A DNA stretch of 57,506 nt, from positions 1 through 57,506 of the forward strand of contig DATCFU010000177.1 of assembly GCA_036509315.1 (NCBI GenBank). The letters run 5' to 3'. The position numbers were made by a program, and so were the translations under genes. The DNA comes from PALSA-607 sp036509315 (GTDB lineage: Bacteria; Actinomycetota; Actinomycetes; Acidothermales; Acidothermaceae). This document shows, piece after piece, positions 34,834 through 43,845 of this stretch. The stretch's first letter is position 1; the number at the start of each line of letters is the position of its first letter. The notes under the pieces were generated by a model. The model did not search any database. It saw nothing but the letters and a program-made list of their open reading frames with translations, and was not told the origin of the DNA.

Positions 34834-35427
34834 TTACGCTCGCACTCGACGTAGTCGAGCCTGATCCTCCTGCTCCGCTTGCTCAAGGGTGAACTCCAAA
34901 GCGTGCAGCTGTGCCTGCAATCGGGGCAACCAGTGGCGCCGCAGTACCCGCGCGCGACGACGGGTCTTGAGGAGGTCCGACTCAAGCATCGCAAGCGCGG
35001 ATTGCGCAGTCGCCACGTCGGCGGATGCAAGCAGCGCCACCGTAAATGCCTCCCTGGCCTGCATGACTGCCGCGCTCGTCGCGACGTCTGGGGTGACTGG
35101 GGGTTCGATCGTTGCATGGTCGGGGTGACGAACGCCCATCGTTGTCGCCCACACAATCGCGACGTTTACGGGAGCCGACTGTGCCTCCCGAACTGAGTCG
35201 ATGCCGCCCACGAATCCCGCGCGCAACATCCAGTGTTCGGCTTCCTCGCAGGCGGACCGCCATCGTGCTCGGTTCTGGTCGACCTGTGCTTTGCGGCGGC
35301 GCATTTCGTTGCTCACCAGTTGAACCTTGCGTTCCAGTTCGCTTGCACCACGGTCCGCAACCGCGATTCGGTGCCGCAACCACAAGCGGCCAGCACGACC
35401 TGCGGGGGTCCGAACCGCGGCGACCAT
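34834..35427 (-). CDS. V/A-type ATPase subunit D (central rotor stalk)
   Basis: A 197-residue coiled-coil protein. The N-terminal helix reads LWLRHRIAVADRGASELERK and the C-terminal helix includes RVLRRHWLPRLQAQLHALEF, with a Glu/Arg-rich end. This is the AtpD/NtpD pattern of two long antiparallel helices forming the rotor shaft inside A3B3. It is separated from subunit B by a truncated ABC gene and a USP gene, whereas D normally follows B directly. It follows the USP by 9 bp, with GAGGA before the ATG, so the two are probably co-transcribed. Confidence 0.82.
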   Translation of the reverse strand: MVAAVRTPAGRAGRLWLRHRIAVADRGASELERKVQLVSNEMRRRKAQVDQNRARWRSACEEAEHWMLRAGFVGGIDSVREAQSAPVNVAIVWATTMGVRHPDHATIEPPVTPDVATSAAVMQAREAFTVALLASADVATAQSALAMLESDLLKTRRRARVLRRHWLPRLQAQLHALEFTLEQAEQEDQARLRRVRA

Positions 35428-35436
35428 CGGGCGTCC

Positions 35437-36318
35437 TCAATGCACGTTTGGTCGGTCACGTATGACCATCACGGTGCAGTGTGCGTTGTGTACGACCGCG
35501 TGTGCAATCGACCCCAGTTTCATCCCCGAGAAGCCACCCCCACCATGAGATCCGACGATCAGGAGCTGCGCTGACATGGAGGCGTTTGCGAGGACCTCGG
35601 CGGGGTAGCCGATGGGCAGTGATTGCGAGACCTCAACCGTGCCGTACTCGGTGGAGATTACGCCCAACAGTTCCTCTAACGAGTAGTTTGCGTTTGCCTG
35701 AGCAGCCGCGAATGCGCGCTCGCGGTCGAGAACGCCTTCGGCCCGCGAGTGAACGAAGAGTGCACTCATGACGACCAGTGGGCTGTGGCGAAGGTTGGCC
35801 TCCTCCAGCGCGGCGCGCAAGACGTTCTTCGACTCGGCCGATCCGTCGATTCCCACGATCACCGGCCCGACCTCGCGTGCACTTCGCACCACGACAACTG
35901 AAGACGGCGAATGCGCGACGACGTGCAAAGAAACCGAACCTAAGGAGAGTCCCGCGTAGCCGCCCACGCCGCGTGCGCCGACGACCAGGAGTTGGGCCTT
36001 CGCGGCAGCCTCGAGCAGGCCCGCGCTGGGACGGCCTTTGATCAGTCGGGTGGTGACGACAAGCTGCGGAGCCGATGACGTCACTGAGCCCGCAGCTGCG
36101 GCCAGCAGCCAAGCCCCATGATCCCGAGCGACCATTTCCGCCTCGGAATCGCCCGCAGCGTTGTGGGTGGCGCGATACATAGGTCGCCACGAATGCACCA
36201 GTTCGACCGGAGCTCCACGGCGGGTAGCCTCGTCGATAGCCCAGCCGACAGCGGCTCGGCTGCCCACAGATCCGTCAACTCCCACGACGATGGGCGAGTG
36301 GTCCACTTCGGCGCTCAT
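35437..36318 (-). CDS. Tandem-domain universal stress protein
   Basis: A 293-residue protein of two fused USP domains. The first (about 5-145) has IVVGVDGSVGSRAAVGWAID and VVGARGVGGYAGLSLGSVS. The second (about 150-290) has VIVGIDGSAESKNVLRAALE and VGSHGGGGFSGMKLGSIAHA. Both have ATP-binding-type G-2X-G-9X-G(S) loops, so ATP binding is likely. ATG 36318 follows GGAGG by five to six bases. The DevR-like box at 36400 is 82 bp upstream. The ATPase subunit D gene follows. It parallels the USP encoded at 43846-44730. Confidence 0.93.
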   Translation of the reverse strand: MSAEVDHSPIVVGVDGSVGSRAAVGWAIDEATRRGAPVELVHSWRPMYRATHNAAGDSEAEMVARDHGAWLLAAAAGSVTSSAPQLVVTTRLIKGRPSAGLLEAAAKAQLLVVGARGVGGYAGLSLGSVSLHVVAHSPSSVVVVRSAREVGPVIVGIDGSAESKNVLRAALEEANLRHSPLVVMSALFVHSRAEGVLDRERAFAAAQANANYSLEELLGVISTEYGTVEVSQSLPIGYPAEVLANASMSAQLLIVGSHGGGGFSGMKLGSIAHAVVHNAHCTVMVIRDRPNVH

Positions 36319-36399
36319 CACTACCTCCGTGTCTCGACGGTCCTCGCGCGAATGGATAGTTCTATGTGAAGACAACGCCCACTGAGGACAAGTGCGATA

Positions 36400-36413
36400 C
36401 GGCCCAAGGTCCC
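36400..36413. promoter_or_regulatory. DevR/DosR-like box upstream of USP-subunit D
   Basis: CGGCCCAAGGTCCC matches 10 of 14 positions of GGGACTWWAGTCCC and fully fits GGNCNNNNGNCC. It lies 82 bp upstream of the USP ATG at 36318, nearly the same distance as the box before the other tandem USP (84 bp). Confidence 0.5.
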
Positions 36414-36465
36414 GTCGGATACGGTCGGCAGTCGCGATTGTCCGACGGCCATACGTTGCGATCGT

Positions 36466-36703
36466 TTATCGGCCCCGCGGGTCAGTACGCCGCGATTTGA
36501 CGAGTTGCTCACAGGCCACGAAAACCTCGAACTTGTAGGGCTCGCCGCCGGTGTTCGCTTCTGTCCAGTGGTACCACAGGCCCATGAGGCCCCAGCAGTG
36601 CGAGCAGTGCGCCCTTCTCCGCCGTGAAGTCCACCCCGGCCAGCGCTCGCGTTGTCCGAAACGACTTCGTGATACCCATCACGTGGATCGTCGGCTCAGT
36701 CAT
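36466..36703 (-). pseudogene. Truncated ABC transporter ATPase plus short ORF remnant
   Basis: From ATG 36703 (GGAG upstream) about 40 residues match the start of an ABC ATPase: IHVMGITKSFRTTRALAGVD, then ALLALLGPHG, where LLGPNGAGKTT would be expected. The homology stops inside Walker A, and the frame runs on as unrelated Arg-rich sequence to 36509. A different frame from ATG 36585 to TAA 36466 encodes 39 residues (MGLWYHWTEANTGGEPYKFE, then VFVACEQLVK) of protein-like composition and unknown origin. It overlaps the end of subunit B by 8 bp. Most likely the scar of a rearrangement that separated subunit B from D. Confidence 0.6.
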
Positions 36704-38126
36704 TTTCACTCCAGACGCGAGCGGCCTCGGGTACGGCGGTCGGCGGTGTCGAACTACGGTGCGTAGCCACCATCGCGGGTGGCAGCATCGTCAGTTCACG
36801 ATCGGGAAGCGCAAGCGCAACCGACCATGCCAAGTCGAGCGTTTGGGCCAGGCTTCGCTTCTCGTTGGGATGTTGAGCCAGCAAGTTGCGCTCGAACTGC
36901 CCGGCGAAGTCGACGAAAGCGAGATCGACGGCACTCAACGCCTCGACGCCGACAAGCTCCGCCAGCTCGCGCACTTGTTGAGACCTCGAAAGTGACGCGA
37001 GCAGCTGGGCTGCGAGGTCGAGGTGATCATCACGCGTGCGACCCGAGCCGGCGCCCTTGCGCATCAGCCGCGACAACGAGGCCAGCGCGTCGACGGGCGG
37101 ATAGATCCCGCGAGCGTGGACGTCCTGGGAAAGCACGATCTGGCCCTCGGTGATGTAGCCGGTGAGGTCAGGTACGGGGTGGGTAATGTCACCGGCTGGC
37201 ATGGTGAGAACCGGGACCACTGTGATGGACCCGGGAACGCCCCGCACCCGACCGCAGCGCTCGTACAACGACGCGAGGTCGCTGTACAGGTATCCCGGAT
37301 ATGCGCGGCGCCCGGGGATCTCTCCCCGCGCAGCCGAGACCTCGCGAAGTGCTTCGGCGTAGCTCGTCATGTCTGCCATCACGACGAGCACATTCCGGCC
37401 GTGCTCGAAGGCGAGATCCTCCGCAATGGTGAGAGCGACCCGCGGGGTCAATAGACGCTCGATGACTGGGTCGTCCGCGGTGTTGAGAAGCATGACGAGC
37501 TCTCCGGCCGAGAGTCTTGCCTCGAGAACGGTTCGGACCGCGGCGGCGTCGGGATGAGTCAGTCCCATTGCGGCGAAGATGACGCTAAATGGCTCGTCAC
37601 CGACCGAGGCCTGGGCGGCGATCTGCGCAGCGAGCTCCAGGTGCGGTAGCCCGGCTAGCGAGAAGATCGGCAGCTTCTGGCCCCGCACGAGCGTGGTCAG
37701 CGCGTCAATGGCGGATATCCCGGTGATGATCGGGTCGGTCGGTGGCTGGCGCCTCGTGGGATTCAACGGTCTTCCCTCGACGGGCACCTGACGTTGTCCC
37801 ACGATCGGCGGACCACCATCACGCGGCTGCCCGCGCCCATCGCACACCCTGCCGAGCCAGGATGTGCCGACGGATATCTCTAGCGGATGTCCGTCGAACG
37901 ACACCGATGTGGATACCGGGCTCATGCCCTGAGTGCCCTCGAGGACCTCCACGACCGCAAGATCGCGATCGACGTCGAGCACCAGCCCATGACGATCCGC
38001 TCCACCGGCTATCCGGATGACCGCGAATTCATCCCAGCCGACGTCCTGCACGCCGCTTACCACCATGAGAGGCCCGTGGAGGCGCGTGACGTTGTCGTAT
38101 TGGATGCGGTCCCAGCGGGTTGTCAC
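36696..38126 (-). CDS. V/A-type ATPase subunit B (non-catalytic)
   Basis: A 476-residue regulatory subunit of the A3B3 head. The N-terminal barrel is about 5-75, the nucleotide-fold domain about 80-360 and the C-terminal helical part the rest. Typical motifs are SVSFDGHPLEISVG, ISAIDALTTLVRGQKLPIFS (in place of a P-loop), YAEALREVSAARGEIPGRRA, YPGYLYSDLASLYERCGR and GYITEGQIVLSQDVHARGIY. The lack of Walker A is normal for subunit B. GTG 38126 overlaps the subunit A stop by 4 bp. Confidence 0.96.
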   Translation of the reverse strand: MTTRWDRIQYDNVTRLHGPLMVVSGVQDVGWDEFAVIRIAGGADRHGLVLDVDRDLAVVEVLEGTQGMSPVSTSVSFDGHPLEISVGTSWLGRVCDGRGQPRDGGPPIVGQRQVPVEGRPLNPTRRQPPTDPIITGISAIDALTTLVRGQKLPIFSLAGLPHLELAAQIAAQASVGDEPFSVIFAAMGLTHPDAAAVRTVLEARLSAGELVMLLNTADDPVIERLLTPRVALTIAEDLAFEHGRNVLVVMADMTSYAEALREVSAARGEIPGRRAYPGYLYSDLASLYERCGRVRGVPGSITVVPVLTMPAGDITHPVPDLTGYITEGQIVLSQDVHARGIYPPVDALASLSRLMRKGAGSGRTRDDHLDLAAQLLASLSRSQQVRELAELVGVEALSAVDLAFVDFAGQFERNLLAQHPNEKRSLAQTLDLAWSVALALPDRELTMLPPAMVATHRSSTPPTAVPEAARVWSEND

Positions 38127-39850
38127 TTTGCCCCTCGCAGTCTTGCGACGATGTCGTCACGTCGGCGTCCGATCTCGGCGATGTCATCGGGCGCAACGTC
38201 ACTTGCCGCCCGCAGCAAAGTCGAGAAGTCGAATGCCTCGATGTCAGCTGCCGACCTTTCGCCGGCTACCAGTTCGAGGCAAGTGTTGATCACATCCAGT
38301 GTGGCATCTGCGAGCGCGATAGCCTTCTCGGTCGTGCAAAACGCGTCGTTCGGGACAAGCGAACTCTGCTGCAGGACGCCCTCGCGCACTAGCCGCCCGG
38401 CGAGTAGCTGGACCCTTTCCTTGTCAGGCAGTGAACTCGCGCCGACAAGCTCGGCGAAGGCCGTCAGGCGGTCGCTATCGGCAAGGATCGACGACAGGAG
38501 TTCGCGCCGAATCTGCCAGCCGGAATTGCCCTCGCCCGCATACCAGGACGCGACCGTGCTGGCATCGCGGGAGAACGATCCCGACCAACTGACTGCCGGG
38601 TAATGACGCGCGTAGGCCAAGTCATGGTCAAGACTCCATACCGCGCGCACGAAGCGCTGCGTGAGCGCGGAGACAGGTTCCGTCAGGTCTCCACCCGGAG
38701 GGGAAACAGCGCCTATTACCGTGACGGAGCCGGCGAGCCCACCCAACGTGATCACCGGTCCCGCTCGCTCGTAAAACGCAGCGAGGGACGATGCAAGGCT
38801 GGCGGGGTAGCCCTCCTCCGCCGGCATGACACCGGAGCGGGAGGCGAACTCGCGTAATGCCTCGGCCCATCGGGACGTCGAATCCGCTATGACGACAGCG
38901 TGGTACCCCATATCGCGAAAGTGTTCGGCGACAGTGACGCCGCTATAGATGCTTGCTTCGCGCGCCATCATCGGCATGTTCGAGGTATTCGCAATGATGA
39001 CCGTGCGATCAGCGAGCCGGCCGCCGGTACGCGGATCGGTGAGCTCAGCGAACTCGTCGAGAACGTCGGCCATCTCGTTACCGCGTTCGCCGCAGCCGAT
39101 GTAGACGATGACGTCGGCGTCGCACCACTTCGCAACCTGCTGAAGCAACAGCGTCTTACCGGTGCCGAATCCGCCTGGTACTGCGGCGCTACCGCCTCGA
39201 CCAACGGGATGAAGTATGTCCAAGACCCGTTGGCCGGTCATTAGCGGCTGATCGATGTCTCGACGTTCGGCACACGGGCGGGGCTGCCGAACGGGCCATA
39301 GCTCGGTCATCGTGACGCCGACGCCGTTGACGCGCACCAACTCTTCGTCGGCCCGATGCGATCCTGCTTCGCTGACGAAGTCGACGTAGCCGTTTACAGC
39401 GGCCGGCGCAAGAACGCGATAGTCAAGCGTGCCACCGGTCTCGATGACGCCCAATAGCGAGCCCGCCGCAACTGCATCACCTGTCTTGATACTGGGTTGC
39501 CACGACCATTCGCCATTCGTCGACGCGCCCAGCCCACCCCCTGCGAGCCACGTCGGACCACCCTTCAGCGGGCGTAGCAAACCGTCAAAGACGCCGCCAA
39601 GCAACCACGGACCGAGTGGCGCGGACAGCGGGTGGCCGCGTGCCCAGGCACCGGCGCCCGGTGCCAGACCTCCCGTGTACTCGTAGGCCTGAAGTGTCGA
39701 ACGGGAGCCAGAGATGCCGACAACTTCTGCGGGCAAGCGGCTCGGCCCGAGCTCCACGAGCTCCGATACCGCCAGGCCGTCGAGGTCAGCAACTTCGACG
39801 AGCGGGCCGTTGACCCGCACGATCCGCGCGCGGCTGTCAGGCGCGTTCAC
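38123..39850 (-). CDS. V/A-type ATPase subunit A (catalytic)
   Basis: A 575-residue catalytic subunit. It has an N-terminal barrel (RARIVRVNGPLVEVADLDGL), the bulge domain typical of V/A-type A subunits (about 110-190), Walker A AVPGGFGTGKTLLLQQVAKW, VYIGCGERGNEMADVLDEF with the catalytic-Glu region, MPMMAREASIYSGVTVAEHF, DSTSRWAEALREFASRSGVM and EEGYPASLASSLAAFYERAG. This identifies a rotary ATPase of the vacuolar/archaeal kind, not F-type. The start is GTG 39850 in a GTGA overlap with subunit E. Confidence 0.97.
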   Translation of the reverse strand: MNAPDSRARIVRVNGPLVEVADLDGLAVSELVELGPSRLPAEVVGISGSRSTLQAYEYTGGLAPGAGAWARGHPLSAPLGPWLLGGVFDGLLRPLKGGPTWLAGGGLGASTNGEWSWQPSIKTGDAVAAGSLLGVIETGGTLDYRVLAPAAVNGYVDFVSEAGSHRADEELVRVNGVGVTMTELWPVRQPRPCAERRDIDQPLMTGQRVLDILHPVGRGGSAAVPGGFGTGKTLLLQQVAKWCDADVIVYIGCGERGNEMADVLDEFAELTDPRTGGRLADRTVIIANTSNMPMMAREASIYSGVTVAEHFRDMGYHAVVIADSTSRWAEALREFASRSGVMPAEEGYPASLASSLAAFYERAGPVITLGGLAGSVTVIGAVSPPGGDLTEPVSALTQRFVRAVWSLDHDLAYARHYPAVSWSGSFSRDASTVASWYAGEGNSGWQIRRELLSSILADSDRLTAFAELVGASSLPDKERVQLLAGRLVREGVLQQSSLVPNDAFCTTEKAIALADATLDVINTCLELVAGERSAADIEAFDFSTLLRAASDVAPDDIAEIGRRRDDIVARLRGAK

Positions 39851-40359
39851 GGCGTCCACTCCGAAGATTCGGCAAGCACGCTGTCCAGTGCCCAATCGGC
39901 AAGTGATCTCAACGTCACTTCGACGCGGCGACCTGGTGCTTCGATCACGCACCCGTCGTCAACGTCGCGCACCGTTGCGCTCGGACCGAGGAGAGATCGG
40001 CCGACGCTGGTCATCGTGTCGCGTAGGTCGCGATAGATAGGCTCGCCGTGCAACTGCCTAACGTCGTTTCGTACCTTCAGTTGAAGCTGTTCGTAGACCG
40101 ATAGACGAGCCGCGAGTAGCAGGGCGTGCACTTGTCTGCGCACCGTTGCATCGTCGATTGCAACGGCGGCTGCACCTTCGACCTCACCGCGACAACGCCC
40201 GTCCTGCACCGCTTGTTCGGCGGCAAGGCGGGCTGCGTCCAACTCCGTCGCAGTCTCAGTCAACATGTGTGCAACAGTTGTCGCGGCGTCCTCGTGCGTG
40301 CGAGCCAGCAATGCATTTCGCAGCGGCTCGAGGGCTTGCTGGTCGACGACCCTTCTCAT
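39847..40359 (-). CDS. V/A-type ATPase subunit E-like (peripheral stalk)
   Basis: A 170-residue protein with an N-terminal charged helix (LARTHEDAATTVAHMLTETA, DAARLAAEQAVQDGR) and a mixed alpha/beta C-terminal domain (GRSLLGPSATVRDVDDGCVI). The layout, position before subunit A and length are those of subunit E. Sequence identity to textbook forms is low, so the name rests partly on the operon. Both ends overlap neighbours by 4 bp. Confidence 0.75.
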   Translation of the reverse strand: MRRVVDQQALEPLRNALLARTHEDAATTVAHMLTETATELDAARLAAEQAVQDGRCRGEVEGAAAVAIDDATVRRQVHALLLAARLSVYEQLQLKVRNDVRQLHGEPIYRDLRDTMTSVGRSLLGPSATVRDVDDGCVIEAPGRRVEVTLRSLADWALDSVLAESSEWTP

Positions 40360-40577
40360 GAGGGCATCACCACAACGGGTCGCTTAACGTCGCGATCGAC
40401 GTTGGGTCGCAGCGCGGCGTCTGCTGCGGGGCTGAGGATCACGGACACTACGTGGCTGGGCAGCGAATCCCATGCTTTCCTGACATCATCGGGAGTTTCG
40501 CACTCGAAAACGATCGCTCCGGCGAGGCCGAACCCGGCCGTTCTCACCGCTTCGCCGATCACCGCGATAGTGCCCAC
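40356..40577 (-). CDS. V/A-type ATPase subunit F (rotor)
   Basis: A short 73-residue protein with the subunit F fold. It begins MGTIAVIGEAVRTAGFGLAG and ends in a buried-strand pattern (VVSVILSP, PVVVMPS), as in AtpF/NtpG proteins that bind the D shaft. It is shorter than usual (about 100 aa), lacking the C-terminal helix. GTG start. It lies between the c-ring subunit and E. Confidence 0.75.
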   Translation of the reverse strand: MGTIAVIGEAVRTAGFGLAGAIVFECETPDDVRKAWDSLPSHVVSVILSPAADAALRPNVDRDVKRPVVVMPS

Positions 40578-40583
40578 AGTCGT

Positions 40584-41006
40584 TCACGCTTTCCCAACGA
40601 GAATGACGGCGACGATCAGGCCGTAGATCGCGATGCCTTCGGCCAGGCCGACGACCACCATGGCTCGACCGAACATCTCCGGCCGCTCGCTCATTGCGGC
40701 CAATGCGGCGGACCCGGTGTATGCAACTGCTATCCCGCCACCGATCGACGACCCGGCGATTGCAATCCCGGCTCCGAGCAATGCGCTTCCGTTGAGGGCT
40801 GTCGCAGTGCCGGCAGTCGCAACGGTTGCTGCAGATGACGGCGGTGCGGTCAAAGCGAGCGCGATGAGGATGAGCGCAACCACGAGTAATACAGCGTTGG
40901 CGGCCAACAGGATCCGAGTCGCCACGATGCGGTAGCGGCGAAGCATGACCATCAGAAGAACGGTTGTCACAACCGCCAGGGGTACTGCAATCAACCAACC
41001 GGACAT
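40584..41006 (-). CDS. V/A-type ATPase subunit K/c (membrane rotor ring)
   Basis: A 140-residue membrane protein with four predicted helices: WLIAVPLAVVTTVLLMVML, ILLAANAVLLVVALILIALA, then the ATP-synthase-c hairpin GAGIAIAGSSIGGGIAVAY and MVVVGLAEGIAIYGLIVAVI. The Glu in GLAEGIAIYG is the expected ion-carrying carboxylate. The first two helices lack an equivalent, so there is one ion site per four helices if they are part of the ring. The first hairpin helix lacks the Gln usual in Na+ types, so H+ is more likely (inference). Its start overlaps subunit I. Confidence 0.9.
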   Translation of the reverse strand: MSGWLIAVPLAVVTTVLLMVMLRRYRIVATRILLAANAVLLVVALILIALALTAPPSSAATVATAGTATALNGSALLGAGIAIAGSSIGGGIAVAYTGSAALAAMSERPEMFGRAMVVVGLAEGIAIYGLIVAVILVGKA

Positions 41007-42421
41007 GACGCCTCCAGAGACGAATCAGCAACCGGAACGCTCGACTCGACCGCGAGGCACCACGGTCGAAATGGTTCGCCCTCGGCGACGAATATGCGAG
41101 AGAACAATTCGTAGTACTCCAGGCGCAACGCTTGTACGCCCGCGATCAGGGCTTCTAGTGAGAACGTGACAGCGTTGCCTGCGACGAAAATCACTGCAGC
41201 TGCGAGGATGCCGAACGGCCCGTGCCGACCCGCGCCAACCGTCGATTGCCACACCACCAGGCCGAGTGCGGCATGGGTCATACCGAAAGCCGCGAGTCGA
41301 GCGAAGCTCACAACGTTCGAACCGAGACGGACGACGATGTCGAACGACTCGACGCCGGCCTGAGCTGCGCCGTCAAGACCTCCGCCTGCTTCGACGAAGA
41401 GCCCGACGAACGCGACACCCGTTGCGACGCAGGCGATGAGGGCGCCGCCAATGGCCAGAACCGCTACGTGGATGTACAGGCCACCCGTGATGAGCGCGAG
41501 GCCGGCAAACGTGGCAGCACCCGCGATGCCGGACGACGCGTAGATCGCGGCCCGCCAACCACCCTCGCGGAACCGATTCACACTCGCGACTGCGTAGGCG
41601 GCGGTGAGGAGCAGCGCTCCAACTGCGATCGCGACCACCAGTAAGCGCACGGGCTGGTCGAGAGGCGAAATCCAAAGCACCGGAAACGCGTGCGTAGGTC
41701 CGAAGAACTCGCCGTAGAGGGCCCCGAAGACCATGCTCGAAGCGCCCGCAGCGGCAATCATGACCCAGAAGGAACGCACCATTTGGAGGCGATGCCAGTG
41801 CCCAAATCGTGCCGTAAGCGCGATCACTAGGAGCAAGGCGCCGTGCCCAACGTCGGCGAACATCATGCCGAACATCGCCACATAGGCAAGTCCGGCGAGG
41901 ACCGAGATGTCAAGGTCGCGGTAGGGAGGCGTTGCGTACGTCTCGACGAGGGGCGCAAACGCGCGCCGCGCTCCATTGTCTGCAAGCAACGTTGGGGGTT
42001 GCGATCCTCGTGGTCGCCGGATGGCAACAACCGCGCCGCCGATCGGCGCGAGATCCGCTGCCAAGCCGGTGAGGGTGTTCGCCGGTGCCCAACCGACAAA
42101 CCCGACGATCTCGCCTCGCCGGACGCCTGTCTCAGCGACGGCTTCGAGCTGCGCTTCACCGACAACCAGGTCAAGTCGATCGTGCGTCTCGCACCACCGC
42201 AGATCGGGTGCCTGTGCCGCGAGTACCGCTGTCCGCGGCGTCTGTTGCGTATGTTGAAGAAGCGCGGTCGCAGGCCCGGCTACCGATTCCACCGAGGACG
42301 ACGGAAACTGCACCACACCTGCCCGCGCGACGCGCACCAGCAGGTCGCGCGCTGCGTCGCCCGGTGCGAGCAGACCGATGCGCCGCATCGCGATCGGAGT
42401 CCAGCTGTTACGTGAGGGCAT
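40991..42421 (-). CDS. V/A-type ATPase subunit I/a (membrane stator)
   Basis: A 476-residue stator with a short cytoplasmic N-terminal half (about 1-195) and a C-terminal membrane half of about seven to eight helices, including AYVAMFGMMFADVGHGALLL, SSMVFGALYGEFFGPTHAF and NVVSFARLAAFGMTHAALGL. FARLAAFG holds the candidate channel arginine, and EALIAGVQALRLEYYELFSR is the typical end. Full-length bacterial forms are about 600-660 aa; the shortening is in the N-terminal arm, as if the peripheral-stalk contact is reduced. ATG 42421 has GAGAGG upstream and overlaps subunit C by 14 bp. Confidence 0.9.
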   Translation of the reverse strand: MPSRNSWTPIAMRRIGLLAPGDAARDLLVRVARAGVVQFPSSSVESVAGPATALLQHTQQTPRTAVLAAQAPDLRWCETHDRLDLVVGEAQLEAVAETGVRRGEIVGFVGWAPANTLTGLAADLAPIGGAVVAIRRPRGSQPPTLLADNGARRAFAPLVETYATPPYRDLDISVLAGLAYVAMFGMMFADVGHGALLLVIALTARFGHWHRLQMVRSFWVMIAAAGASSMVFGALYGEFFGPTHAFPVLWISPLDQPVRLLVVAIAVGALLLTAAYAVASVNRFREGGWRAAIYASSGIAGAATFAGLALITGGLYIHVAVLAIGGALIACVATGVAFVGLFVEAGGGLDGAAQAGVESFDIVVRLGSNVVSFARLAAFGMTHAALGLVVWQSTVGAGRHGPFGILAAAVIFVAGNAVTFSLEALIAGVQALRLEYYELFSRIFVAEGEPFRPWCLAVESSVPVADSSLEASCPVG

Positions 42422-43325
42422 CGAATGCCTCTCTCGCGCCACCGAGCGCTGCTGCGTGCAAGGCGGCCCGTACCCGCCAGGCGTCAGCAGCCATGACCGC
42501 CATGGCACCGACAACAGGCTCGGGGCCAAACGACGCTCGGCGGAGCAACTCGCGGCCGTCGGCTTCTACGCGAACCCACCAGCCCGACTCCGCTCGCCAC
42601 ATGTCCTCGGGACTGCCGACGTCGTCCAGAACCCAGCCGGCACGCTTCGGCAATCGCTCGCGCAGCGCATCGAGTGACTGGGCTTCGACAGCGTCGTGCC
42701 CGAGCGTGTGCGCGAGGTTGCGCCGAACGTTGGAAGGCAACTGGTTGCCAGCGATCACCTGATCCCGCGCGAGGATCAGCGCCGCTGCCCCCGCGGCCCA
42801 TGCACTCGCGCCAGGCACGCCCGAGCTAGCGCGGTCGACGAGCCGGCTGCGCATGGCGAGGCCGATCGCCCACAGCGAGTCGTTCGACGGCTGTCCCCAC
42901 CACGTCGTCCGAAGACGCTCGAGGACGTTGCTTCTCGTGACCGACTCGGAGCCACCTGGAGTGCTCGCGAGACTGCCCATCTCGAATCGCGGCTGCCGCG
43001 GCCCGTATTCTGCGGGACGAAGGCGCGCCTCGACATTGAGGATCTCGAACCACGCCATCGCAATTCGCATCATGCCGACACCGCTTGCGGGTACCCAGCC
43101 GGCGAGCACTCGGACGTTCCACAAGAACGTCGATGCAACGGCGTGCTGCGCGTCGGCAAGGTCATGCGATGGCCGGACGTCGCGTGCGTAAGGGGAGCTT
43201 TGCAACTGCGTGAGCGCCGTCGCCAAGTCCGTGCACGCAGCGAGGGACGACGCGCCGGCTCGACCCGTCGTCCGGTGCGACATCGCTATCGCGCGCACGT
43301 CAGCACTCACCCAGGCTCCCGTCAC
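42408..43325 (-). CDS. V/A-type ATPase subunit C-like (rotor-ring connector)
   Basis: A 305-residue, mostly helical protein. Subunit C/d caps the c-ring and links it to the D-F shaft. Supporting features are length, helix content, repeats of about 100 residues with short charged helices (YARDVRPSHDLADAQHAVAS, NVRRNLAHTLGHDAVEAQSL) and position between the G-like and I genes. I recognise no unmistakable signature, so the call depends on the operon. GTG 43325 overlaps the preceding stop by 4 bp. Confidence 0.65.
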   Translation of the reverse strand: MTGAWVSADVRAIAMSHRTTGRAGASSLAACTDLATALTQLQSSPYARDVRPSHDLADAQHAVASTFLWNVRVLAGWVPASGVGMMRIAMAWFEILNVEARLRPAEYGPRQPRFEMGSLASTPGGSESVTRSNVLERLRTTWWGQPSNDSLWAIGLAMRSRLVDRASSGVPGASAWAAGAAALILARDQVIAGNQLPSNVRRNLAHTLGHDAVEAQSLDALRERLPKRAGWVLDDVGSPEDMWRAESGWWVRVEADGRELLRRASFGPEPVVGAMAVMAADAWRVRAALHAAALGGAREAFDALT

Positions 43326-43783
43326 GGCGTGCCACCTGCATGAGTTGTCAAAGTGGTCGCGCCAGGGAGATTGCGCACCCTGGACACTGCAGTCGCAATG
43401 CAACGAGTCGTCCGCCGGGCTCCCTCGGCGCGGATCCGCGCTGCTTCGTTTTCCGCAGCAGAAAGTTCGGCTGCCTGTCGAGCCTGACCGGCCGCTTTCA
43501 CCGAAGCGACTGCCGCTGTTCGGTTTTGAGCTGCGGCAGCGGCGGCCTGCGACCTCAAGCTCGCGAGCTGCACATCTGCGGTTTGCCGCATCTCTGCCGC
43601 TTGCCGCCGCCCTTCGTCGCGGATTGCTTCGCAGCGCGCGACGACGTCGTCTAAAGCGGCAAACACAACCCCCAGTTCGTCGGCAGCGGTGAGAGTTCCA
43701 GACGAGGGCACGCCTACTGGCCCGGGGCGACCTGGGCTTGGAGCAGGTCGGAATCGATCGAGGATGTCGCGCAGCGCGGGCAT
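43322..43783 (-). CDS. V/A-type ATPase subunit G/H-like (peripheral stalk helix)
   Basis: A 153-residue protein with a Pro-rich start (about 10-30) and then a long uninterrupted charged/Ala-rich helix (about 35-130: ARCEAIRDEGRRQAAEMRQT, ENEAARIRAEGARR). This is the profile of the G/H subunit, which pairs with E as a coiled coil. It is the first gene of the ATPase series, 62 bp after the USP stop, without an obvious terminator between them. The ATG lacks a clear ribosome site, so read-through from the USP promoter is likely. Confidence 0.7.
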   Translation of the reverse strand: MPALRDILDRFRPAPSPGRPGPVGVPSSGTLTAADELGVVFAALDDVVARCEAIRDEGRRQAAEMRQTADVQLASLRSQAAAAAAQNRTAAVASVKAAGQARQAAELSAAENEAARIRAEGARRTTRCIATAVSRVRNLPGATTLTTHAGGTP

Positions 43784-43845
43784 GACAGATCACGGGTTTA
43801 CCGGAGGAGCCGCGCCAAGTTCGGTCGACGACCGGCCGAGCCCGT

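Noticed and set aside
34834..43783. F-type ATP synthase operon
   Set aside because: Subunit A has the bulge domain and motifs of the V/A type, subunit B lacks a P-loop, and D, F and I type subunits are present.
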